Source of the DNA: Nymphaea colorata
Lineage: Eukaryota; Streptophyta; Magnoliopsida; Nymphaeales; Nymphaeaceae
Length of the DNA: 55,213 nt
Direction: 5' to 3'
Assembly: GCF_008831285.2 (NCBI RefSeq)
Contig: NW_022204887.1
Coordinates: 1-55,213, forward strand
Shown: in pieces, positions 46,490-55,213 of the stretch
How positions within the stretch are numbered: the first letter of the stretch is position 1
Layout: each line of letters begins with the position of its first letter
The notes under the pieces: generated by a model
Told to the model about the DNA's origin: nothing
The model's database searches: none
The model's input: only the letters and a program-made list of their open reading frames with translations
Position numbers and translations under genes: made by a program

Positions 46490-48200
46490 CTATTAGATTT
46501 AAAATCTTTCTTTTATAAGTTTTCACATATGTATACATGTGACTATATATATGTATACATATATGCACCTCTCTCTTTTAAAAATTAAGACATTACTAAG
46601 AATCATTTCTTCTTTATTTTCTTTTCATTTCTTTCAATTTTTTCAAACACATTTTCTCAAACACCTCTTCCCTAAGGTCTAGGATTTTAATATTTGTTTA
46701 TCAACTTCATTGAGACCAAAACTCAATTAATGATCTAATATTAGAATCATGCTTGATAGTCTACAACCTCATTCCATTTTCAAAAATTTGTCTCTCTTCA
46801 TAAGAATATTGAAGACAATTATGTAAATAAAAGTGGGAAACTTACATGTATGTGATGGTAAAAATGCTTTTAGATAAATGTTATAGTAGGAATGAAGGAT
46901 TTGCTTCCAATTATATAAGTTCAATCCATTCATACATTCACATGCACTTGGGAAATTCACAAATAATCACATGCATTTCTCTAAAAGAATTTAAGTAACA
47001 TGAAATGAAGCTCTAGCGATGTAATACCGAATTAGAGGAAAATCTTAAATTTACTTAAGTTCTTAAGAGGACACTAAATCAACATTAAAAAATGATCTTT
47101 AAAATACCCATATTATCTTCCATAGGTTTCCAAATAATATTTGCAAAGATTTCTCAATTCAAAATCTCTCAAATCAAAATGGATTATGCTCTTAAATGAT
47201 TCTTTAAAACTTTCTCAAAAATTTGAAACATCAAATCTTCAACATTTTCTCCAAACACCACACCATATTTAGAATGAAAAAGATTTTTAAGCAAAAGTGA
47301 AATGCATCAAGAATAAGTATAGCCATTGGATTGGTTATCCTCATAAACATCCCGAGAACAATCAATCTTCATACAGACGGGTGATTCCCTCTCTCTCATT
47401 TCAAAAATAAAATTTTATATTGCTGAAGCAATTCAAAAATCAAAGTAAATTTTGGGAATGCAAACATATCAACAAATTGCTCTCCTCATCAACACTGATC
47501 TTAGAGATTTAGTATATGAAATTTGAAAACTTCGGCGTAGAACCACCCTATCGCTTACTTCCTTGAAAAGTTTTTACAGAAATTATAATACAAACTTTTT
47601 CATGTTGATTGAAAATGGATTGTCTTGGATCAAGGCGGCCAATTGAGTGATGTGTAGGTTTCAATCCCCTGCCTCATGCTTTCCATGTCATGTTAATTGT
47701 TTTTTCTTTTATTAAGACAAAGGAAAATGGATAAAGAAAATTGACAATCTAAGATAACATAAGAAAAAATGGTGAAAAACGATCCCCATCTCTAGTTTCA
47801 CTCTTTCTCAAAGCAAAAGAAAAAAAAGAAGGTCAAGTGTCCAATCACTAGGAGAAAATAATAAAGAAGTTCTACCAACATGAATATGAAGAAATGCCTG
47901 ACAATCCCCATAGATCTTCTCTTGTGCAAAATGATCGCAGTGTTATTGTGCAAGAAAGAGATCAGCTCTTTGCAGGGAGAGAAACACTATGATTAAACAT
48001 TTGCATGAATAGATTGTTTCTGGTTGCAAGGCTTCAAATCGACCTATTTGGAGAATGATCATCTGGTAAGTAGAAGAAGAATAGAGGAGGATTATCCATC
48101 TCTTTCTACCAAATTAATCCATTGAGCAGCAGCAGGGGATGATTGTGCGACTCTTTTTTGCTCGTTTTTAATTACTATGAATCTTCAACCTCAAAATAGA
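46490..48200. other. AT-rich, partly gypsy-LTR-like
   Basis: No gene. 47330-47420 has the same order of words as the LTR-like ends at 26400-26500 and 44400-44480 (a cagacgggtgattccctctctc stretch followed by A/T-rich sequence), which may be a more distant LTR. A ggtttcaatcccc word near 47660 resembles a pol III B box by chance or as a SINE trace. Confidence 0.4.
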
Positions 48201-48696
48201 CATTTACTCTCCACATGCACCTACTACAAGCTTGACAGTGGACAACAGGTTGGGGGGCAGATAGGGGATGAAGAGTGATGGTGGTGCACTGCGGGTTGTG
48301 GTGAGGGCTTGGAGGCTGCTGGTTGGGGTAGAAGAGATGATGCCATTCAGACTGCAAGTTGGGTCACTGATGGGGAAGGTAGAGACCCTGCACGATGCGG
48401 TGGGCATGTTGGGTTTGTGCAATGAGGTGATGGCGTTGGCATTAAATGGCTTCTTGGTCGAGCAATCGAGAATGAGAGATAGACACTTTTAGTGGGAAAT
48501 CTTTGGGTTTCATTGTGGAGAGGAAAGAGCACACGATCTGGCATTCTCTGAACCAAGAAGGAGGAGGAGAAGGTAAAAGTGACAAAGCGAGATTGATAGA
48601 TAAAGAGAGGTCGACAGATTGTGAGAGAGAAAGAGGGAAACGGATAAAGAAAGGTCGAAATCTGTTACATCAGAAGAGGAATTATGAATTTCATGA
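48201..48696. other. GC-richer patch with short frames, not recognised
   Basis: Short overlapping frames occur on both strands (48268-48492 plus; 48204-48422 and 48347-48556 minus). Frames open on both strands together point to composition rather than coding. Left flank of the Copia-C LTR. Confidence 0.35.
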
Positions 48697-49047
48697 TGTT
48701 GAAAGTGGGTGTTACATCTAGCGCAGCATGCTCAATGGATCATTCTCATTCTTGCCTTATTGAAATCGATTTGAACATTGGAAAAATTGCTGCAATATAC
48801 GTTACTGACATTCTTTCCTCGATAATTTTGAGTTTTGTATGTAAAGTGTACCAATGATCGTATGCATTGTCTTTTGCTTTCCTCATGTATCGTATATATA
48901 CTTGTAAAGCAAAGAAAGAAAATAAGGAAACAGGGAAAATCAAAGGAGCAACTGCTCTAGCATTCATCGTGGATGTATGTCTATGGACCGAACCACATAA
49001 AAATCAGTGTTCGTTTCTTGGTTCTCTTTCTTTATCCCATTTCAACA
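48697..49047 (+). mobile_element. Copia-C 5' LTR
   Basis: 351 bases bounded by a perfect 8-base inverted repeat, TGTTGAAA at the start and TTTCAACA at the end, and followed directly by a primer site. It contains a TATA run (48893-48900) and the copia U5-type text ggatgtatgtc and accgaaccacat. Confidence 0.9.
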
Positions 49048-49059
49048 TGGTATCAGAGC
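49048..49059 (+). other. Primer-binding site of Copia-C
   Basis: TGGTATCAGAGC, complementary to the 3' end of plant initiator-Met tRNA, with no gap after the LTR end. Confidence 0.95.
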
Positions 49060-49121
49060 ATTGACTTTCATTCTTGGCACATTTTGCTTATCTCCTGGTG
49101 CTTGATCTTGCTCATTTCATC

Positions 49122-50610
49122 ATGACAGAAGACTCAAGCTTTGGAACCACCAGCAAAGTGGTGGAAGAAATTATCGTGCAGGAGCAACCAAGCCCTGCAA
49201 ACAAAATTACTTCTGTACTTTTAATTGGCAGCGACTATTTAGCTTGGTCCAAATTTGTGATGCTCTATTTGAGTGGCACAAGCAAGCTGAATTTTGTTAC
49301 TGAAGATCTTCCAAAACCTGCTGAAACAGATCCAACTTACAGAGAATGGCGATCCACCAATCATCTCATAATGTCTTGGTTGATTAACTCTATGGTGCCT
49401 AAGGTCACTCAAGGATTTTACTTCGCAGAAACTGCTCACCAAATTTGGAGGAAGGTGAAGGAACCATATAGTGAGAAAAATGACATTGCTCATATGTATC
49501 AACTCTCTCAAGTCATTTGGGATCTTAAGAAGCAAAACAAAAATTTCAGCAATCTCCTAGGCAACATACAAGGTATGTGGGATGAACTTGACTATCTTAT
49601 GGATATGTCTGCTACTCTTTGATCCAGAGAAAAAAAACGTGAACAACAGAAATTTTTTGTACTTCTTGTGACTCTTGGCCCAGAGTATGAACCCATCCGA
49701 AGCCAGATTTTAATGTCCCTGGAACTTCGTTCTCTTCCCACTGTTTGTTCTATTCTTATAAGAGATGAATCTAGAAAAAAGGTAATGCTTCAAAATTTTG
49801 ATCCTCCAAAGGACAACTCTGGTAATGTAGAATAGGTTGCTTCTATGGAGTTGATAAAAACAGTGAAAACAAGTGGAAGAACTGTCCACGACGATTATGT
49901 TCTCATTGTAAAAAGGAAAGGTGTTGGTTCCTCCATGAAAAACCAACCACCATGAGGCCAAAAAAAAAAAGAAAAAAAGAAAAAGAAAGCACCACTGCCG
50001 TAGCCAAAGTTACAGCCAAAACTTTGGATACTTCGGATCTTACTCAGCTGCTGGAAAAAATAAGTGAACTACTTAAAAATGTCAAGGATCATCATGGTAA
50101 AGAGCAGAAAAATGCTACTGCAACATCAACAAGTGTTACCGGTAATGCTCTTATTTCCCTCAAGTCTGATTATTGGATAATCGATTCTAGAGCTAGTGAT
50201 CATATGTCTATGAACTGCCATAACCTTAGTAATTATTCTTCAATGCCTAGAAAAAAAATCATGTTACTGCGAATGGCTCCTCAATGCTTGTTCAAGGAGA
50301 AGAGTTAGATTTTCATAGAAATGGTGTTAAATCTAAAGTGCTTTATGTGCCTGATCTCTCAAGTAACTTGTTGTCCGTTTCAAAAATTGTTAAAGATTTA
50401 AATTGCCAAGTTATTTTCTCCCCCACTAACAATGTATTGCAGGACCCTATATCAAAGTGGAAGATTGGTGTGGAAACTCAAGAAAACGGGCTATATGTAC
50501 TGAAAATTAATGAATGTGCCTTGACTCCCCAAATCAATCGAGAGGGGGACTTTGGCACCAGAGACTTAGCCACCCATCATGTCATGCCTTGAATATTTTA
50601 TTATCAAATT
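49122..50610 (+). pseudogene. Copia-C gag-protease relic, 3' truncated
   Basis: Gag starts at the ATG at 49122, 62 bases after the primer site. The first 166 codons are open: SDYLAWSKFVMLYLSG, EWRSTNHLIMSWLINSM and HMYQLSQVIWDLKKQ, typical of UBN2-type copia gag. A TGA ends this at 49620-49622, and the frame then continues (LGPEYEPIRSQILMSL) to a TAG near 49832. A decayed knuckle lies near 49880 (CSHCKKERCWFLH, with the central His and spacing lost). The protease site reads WIIDSRASDHM, so the catalytic Gly is Arg. After a shift the frame goes on (VLYVPDLSSNLLSVSK) to the pre-integrase motif LWHQRLSHPS near 50560-50590. Integrase, RT, RNase H and the 3' LTR are absent. Confidence 0.93.
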
Positions 50611-50625
50611 TGAATTATAACTGAC

Positions 50626-50745
50626 ATGTTTGGTTGGCAAAAATTCATCATCCAAATTTGAATTAAAGAGGCCCACACATTAGTCCACATTTTTGAAAAT
50701 ATGTTTGGTTGGCAAAAATTCATCATCCAAATGCTTTGGATGATG
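50626..50745. repeat. 75-bp direct repeat and perfect hairpin
   Basis: atgtttggttggcaaaaatt followed by catcatccaaa occurs at 50627 and 50701. The second copy is followed by its own inverse, giving CATCATCCAAA/TGC/TTTGGATGATG at 50721-50745. This may be the end of a small foldback element. Confidence 0.8.
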
Positions 50746-51042
50746 GCTAGAATGGAAAGGGAAAGGAGAAAAGTGAGGAAAGGATGGACAAAGAAAGAAA
50801 AAACATTTCGTTTCTAGGTCTTGCTTTTGTTTACAATTTCAAAAAGTGGACCAAAAAGGCATTGGATTTTCTTTACCATAGACCTTGCCTTAAAAGGATA
50901 AGGAAGCCTGAATAACAACATATCTATTGAATCCAGACATGGTAGTACTCATTTTGGAAATATCTAGTGGCAAAGTCACTCAATGGGTAAGTCATGAATC
51001 CTTAACCTAAATCCATTTTACCAAAAGTTTCTACCATATCAA
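50746..51042. other. Unassigned spacer
   Basis: Purine-rich at first, then AT-rich. Nothing recognised. Confidence 0.5.
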
Positions 51043-51900
51043 TACAACCCAATAATTTCAAAAAATGAGCCATCTATGAGGCCAATTGTATTTTTGTGTC
51101 TTTTTTCTTTGGGCTTAACAGGTTGGAGAATTGTTTAATTCATGTTTCATTTCCCATAAAACTACTTATTTCCTATAAAATTACTTGGGGGCACCCGTAA
51201 GCTCATCTCTCTCTAAGAATAAAACATGTAATACCCATCTCTTTCTCTGTCCCTCTCTCTCTCTATTCTACACATGCAAGAGAACTCAAATGGCATGGAG
51301 CTGTTTCTTTGTTTCTTTCTTCCACCACATTTTCACTTTCGGTGGTAGACAAGTCAAAAAAGAGAGGAACCACCCTGTTGAATAGGAACCATTAGTTTAC
51401 ATGATATGACAGTTCTATCATCGTTGATATTACAGTTTCAGACTTGGTGAAAGAGACGCAGACGTGGAGGTGGAATAAAAAGGCTCGAATCAAAATACTT
51501 ATATGAAGTTGGAAGATTGTGTTCCCATGGCAATATGGTGGCTATGGAAGAACATGAATTATGAATACCATGACAACAAGAAAAATCAAAATCTGTTACA
51601 TCAGAGGCAATTGACCGTCTTTTTATTATGTCCAACAAGTGCTAAATATGACTCTTCAAGCAGAAGAATGAGTTTCCACAACTTTTGGTCCTTTTTTATG
51701 TAGGAAGTCTCTCACATATATCATCGACTTCAACACAGATCAGCATCACCACAAAAGCATATAGAAGACTGATATGCTAATGAAACCACATCTGAAAGAT
51801 GCCTTGGTTTGATCGACCAACTTCCCCTTCCCTATTTTAATGCTATTCACAGTACCTACACCACGGTCCTTATAAAAGAAATAGCAATGTCATTGAAAAT

Positions 51901-51910
<10 letters not shown>
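51043..51910. repeat. Block E, copy 3
   Basis: Matches 44592-45450. The second internal direct repeat is deleted: ccacggtcct runs straight to ttataaaag. It ends in a TA tract (51901-51918) followed by CA (51919-51937). Confidence 0.8.
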
Positions 51911-51937
<27 letters not shown>

Positions 51938-52379
51938 GCACTACTTCGGTCACAAACAAAAACCAACAGACCTCTTATATTTGTGTTAAAAAGTGTTTTG
52001 AACAAAATGTGAATCTCCTAATTTGTTCATTATAAACACTAATTTAATCTAAATAATGTTCAAGTTCAAATTACTTTCATAAAAAGAAGTGTTTTTTTCT
52101 ACTATTAAAATTTTAATGTGATAAGAGCCATCTCTTTCTTAATTATTATGGTATATTAATAAAATAAAAAATAACTAACTTAATGTATGTTTATCACCAT
52201 ATTTGAAGATACTGCTAAATTACGAAAAAAGATATTTAATAGGCCTGGCTTCCATCCCTTACCTAAGTGGTATGTTTTTTTATCATCTTATATGTATAAA
52301 TATATATATTCACAGGCACACACAAGAGAGAGAGAGAGAGAGAGAGAGTGTGTCGGTCAGCCACCCATGAGTTCTTTTC
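51938..52379. other. Unassigned AT-rich spacer with GA microsatellite
   Basis: Contains a GA run at 52326-52349. Nothing else recognised. Confidence 0.5.
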
Positions 52380-52800
52380 GGCGATAGCCTGGGCCTCCTT
52401 TTTTACACCCCTACCTTGTCCAGTGATATTGGTTCGTGTTGTCAGTACAGGGCTTGTGCCCGGTCCGGTCAAAGGACACCAAACGGATCAGGCTGGTCTT
52501 TCTTTGGAAAACTAAATGTAGAAAATAAATGAGTGGCTGCTCGTTGTGTTCGGCCAGTCGCTACTTGTCAAACCAAATAATGGAAATAAATGAGTGGCTC
52601 CTCGTTGTGTTCGACCTGTCATTACTTGTCAAAATAGCAATCCAAGAAACCAGGCTGCGCCCTGCGTCAATGGTCCAGCCATACTGTTTTTACATGTATA
52701 TGGCCGGACAGGACCCACCAATTACCATTTGATGTTTCTCATATGCCTTTTATGTGGGAAAATGCCCATCCTGATCTCTTTCTTGGGAACATAAAATAAC
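52380..52800. repeat. Block F, copy 5, with 61-bp tandem duplication
   Basis: Matches 24250-24600. The part from aaataaatgagtggct to acttgtcaaa is doubled here (52523 and 52584), which is not seen in the 24 kb copy. Confidence 0.8.
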
Positions 52801-53154
52801 ATATATTAATATCGAGTTACATGCACAAGGTTGTACACGCAAATGTATACCAAAGGAAAAAAAAAGAAAGGAGTTGGGGTATTTTTGACTTTTTTGGTAA
52901 ATAAGTGTATATTTTGGGATTTTTTGCTTTTTCATAAACCCTTTTTATCCTTCTAAAAAATTATTTTTATTTTTTACTTATTATGTACATTTTTTTATAC
53001 ATAGGGGTGTAAACATAACCAGTTTCAAGTTTCAGTTTGAGTGAAAACTGAAACCCGGCTTCCCATAATGCCCATGCCCATGTGAGTAGAGCCAAATGTC
53101 CATCAACTGGCATAGCGCTTCCACCCTAGTTGCACTAGTATAACACATTGCTCT
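52801..53154. other. Unassigned AT-rich spacer
   Basis: Nothing recognised. Confidence 0.5.
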
Positions 53155-54080
53155 CAAATGATAACCTTGCTTAGATTATCTTGCAATCGAGTTATCATGT
53201 TATAAGTGTAACATATATAGTTTTCCCGTACCTAACATATATGTTCAAGTATAATAATGTAATTGGTCTGCATGCCCATCCGGCAGCCACTGCTTGTGAT
53301 ATCAAGTAGGTAATTTTTTGCTGGGAAACTGCCGAGGGAAACCCTCGCTTTATTGAAATGTTAAGTAGGTAATTAAATAAATAATTTAATCCACTGTCTA
53401 TGTCATTAATTTCTAGACACCAGCTGACATTGTAACATTTTGTGAGGGGACTATGTTGTAAGAAGGGCAGTAGCAGAGCTAAGGGTGGGTCAGTGTGCAC
53501 CATATTTACCCACACCAGTTAGTCAAAAATTATATTGTGATAAAGCTGGACTCAGTTCTAGTCACTTCATAGTGCCCACATGGGTACTGTCAAACTCAGG
53601 TCGGTGACTCAAGCGATGTTCAGTCAAAAAATTTGGGTACTGCCACTAAGATGAGGTTGAGGTTACAAGTTGACGGGTTAGGGCAAGCTTATCCATGTAG
53701 TGAGAAATCAATTTTCTCAAAGATCATGGCAACTTTCCTGCTTGGTGGGCCATTACAGATCCTTTGATGGCATTTTCATATGATCCGATCAGGTCGACTG
53801 AAAACTGGATTGGCCGGGTCATTCCTGAATATTCAAGGGATTCAAATAAAAGTCAAGAAGAATGAGGAGAGAAGGGTGGTGGAGGAGGAGAAACTGAACT
53901 TTAGCCACCAGCATTGTCATGGGATGTCGCTTGTTGATTCTTCAATCGATGCTGCTTGAGTTTTCGACACTGACGGTCAATGGGGAAGCTGCCAATTGGT
54001 AACATATTTATTACATGATTAAGAAAAAACTTAGTACAATCAATTATCAGAAACTTCATTATTTTATCATCTAGCTAGTT
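53155..54080. repeat. Mosaic of B, A and B pieces, diverged copy
   Basis: 53162-53835 matches 1995-2955 (block B) with gaps. 53845-53960 matches 1090-1170 of block A. 53995-54080 resembles the tail of B (3635-3720). In copy 1 the A piece comes before B, so the order here is rearranged. Confidence 0.7.
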
Positions 54081-54984
54081 CCACCTCCAACCATGGTTAG
54101 TGGCAGCTAGAGTTAGGAATGTTGGACTTAGGGGCACTAATTTAAAGAATCTCATACCTATAGGGTCACTGGTGCATATAAAGAAGCAAGTAGTTGAAAG
54201 CTTACGTAAAAATGAAAACAAAGAAATTTGATAGGACCATTTGGGCAACTGCCTACACCAGCCCACGTATGACTCCACCAAAGGCTCTAGCCCCAATCTC
54301 AATTTTTTATACTTCCATGCATTTCATGGTCCTGACAATCAAAATAGGGTTCGTATAAAATTTTAAAATAAAATTTGAATTCACACTGACAAATGCACAT
54401 TTAAAATAAATAGCAAATTAAGTATATTACTTGTTTGATGATTGAATGCAGTGTGGAACCTTCAACAATATATATTTATTTGGGTAATAGTGAAAATGAA
54501 TCCATTCTATAGACCATTCGTTTCTAATAAATGTTTATAACAATCGAAATCAGAACCCAAACCCAAAGCGAAACAACCTGCAGGCTGTTGGTAAGATAAA
54601 TCAGTATACTATATTTAAAAAAACAAGTGAAAAATAGAAAAGGAAAAATCTTAAAAGTATTTAAAGATAATTAAATAACAACACGGGGCAACAACAGGTT
54701 TGCCAAACAATTCAAATTGACTTAAATTAATTCAGGCCAACTTTTATAGACACTGTTCTCAAATGCATGACATTTTAGTGGACCCTTTTGCTTGTGGAGA
54801 AAACCCTTCTTTGTTATGGGTGAGCGGGAGTGAACCTGCCACCTGCATCCATGAGGGGCAGAAGCTCTACTCGTCCCCTTTACCCCAGGGTCTAGAAACA
54901 AAACCAGGTGAATTTACTGTCACTCCTTCAGTTTGGGATAGCTCCGCCAACCTTTATGGTTCATGAGAATAATGCTCATGGTAT
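54081..54984. other. Unassigned spacer
   Basis: AT-rich with a slightly GC-richer stretch at 54760-54960. No gene or element recognised. Confidence 0.5.
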
Positions 54985-55213
54985 TGGAACTGACTACCTG
55001 ACTCTCACCAAACTCTTAACTCGACCAGTTATGCTACTCTTCTCGGAGTACAATGATCTCTTTGTTTGACCTTATGAAAAAGAGTACATATAAGACTATT
55101 GAAGCTTACAACTTTCTGGAGGTAAAGTCTTTTGTGTAACCTGCGCTGAGACTTTTCAATTCTTGATGGTAAATATTCTGTTAAAAAAAAATACATAAAA
55201 GCACCATATTCTT
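54985..55213. repeat. Segment G, copy 2 (runs off the window)
   Basis: Matches 21860-22140. Confidence 0.8.

Noticed and set aside
1-55213. CRISPR array, bacterial operon, or organellar insert
   Set aside because: No regularly spaced repeats with unique spacers, no bacterial gene layout, and no plastid or mitochondrial gene was recognised.

Overview
The window looks like heterochromatic or intergenic DNA of a seed-plant nuclear genome. It is AT-rich, and nothing in it reads as an intact, expressed host gene. It has decayed Ty1/copia and Ty3/gypsy retrotransposons that use the plant-type initiator-Met tRNA primer site, two dead copies of a plant nepenthesin-like (A1) aspartic protease gene, many TA, CA and CT microsatellites, and many diverged copies of long non-coding blocks. 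The species cannot be named from this evidence. No tRNA, rRNA, CRISPR array, bacterial operon or organellar insert was found.

Layout. Most of the window is a mosaic of repeated blocks, here called A to H. Block A is at 1-1460, 19930-21140 and part of 10320-10735. Block B is at 1905-3785, 7198-9112, 38262-38880, 53155-54080 and part of 10105-10265. Block C is at 3785-5585 and 38870-40535. Block D is at 5585-6130, 9113-9690 and 40536-41022. Block E is at 6130-7130, 44592-45690 and 51043-51910. Block F is a shorter family at 1-170, 19485-19620, 21540-21780, 24250-24600 and 52380-52800. G and H are short shared segments at 21860-22140 with 54985-55213, and 22440-22640 with 35335-35525. Several switches from one block to another fall inside TA or CT microsatellites.

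Retroelements. From 10829 to 12277 there is a minus-strand copia remnant: gag, a reiterated leader, primer site and LTR end. From 12300 to about 15800 there is a plus-strand copia gag-protease-integrase-RT pseudogene (Copia-A). At 15962-16262 its leader and gag start are repeated, but are joined to the zinc knuckle, protease and integrase of another copia family (Copia-B, to about 17790). From 25900 to 29878 there is a gypsy-type remnant. From 48697 to 50610 there is a 5'-LTR copia remnant (Copia-C) with a well-preserved LTR and primer site but no 3' half. A GC-richer insert at 41023-44240 splits one block copy.

Host-gene remains. Two aspartic-protease pseudogenes lie about 6.6 kb apart on the minus strand (29879-30458 and 35769-37087). 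Both have a matching upstream kilobase and a conserved TATA box. The first ends abruptly at the gypsy fragment. Short minus-strand reading frames kept open between copies of blocks A to D may be decayed exons of one unidentified gene carried in the repeated blocks. This is inference. No functional pathway can be assigned; what the window records is duplication, element insertion and decay.
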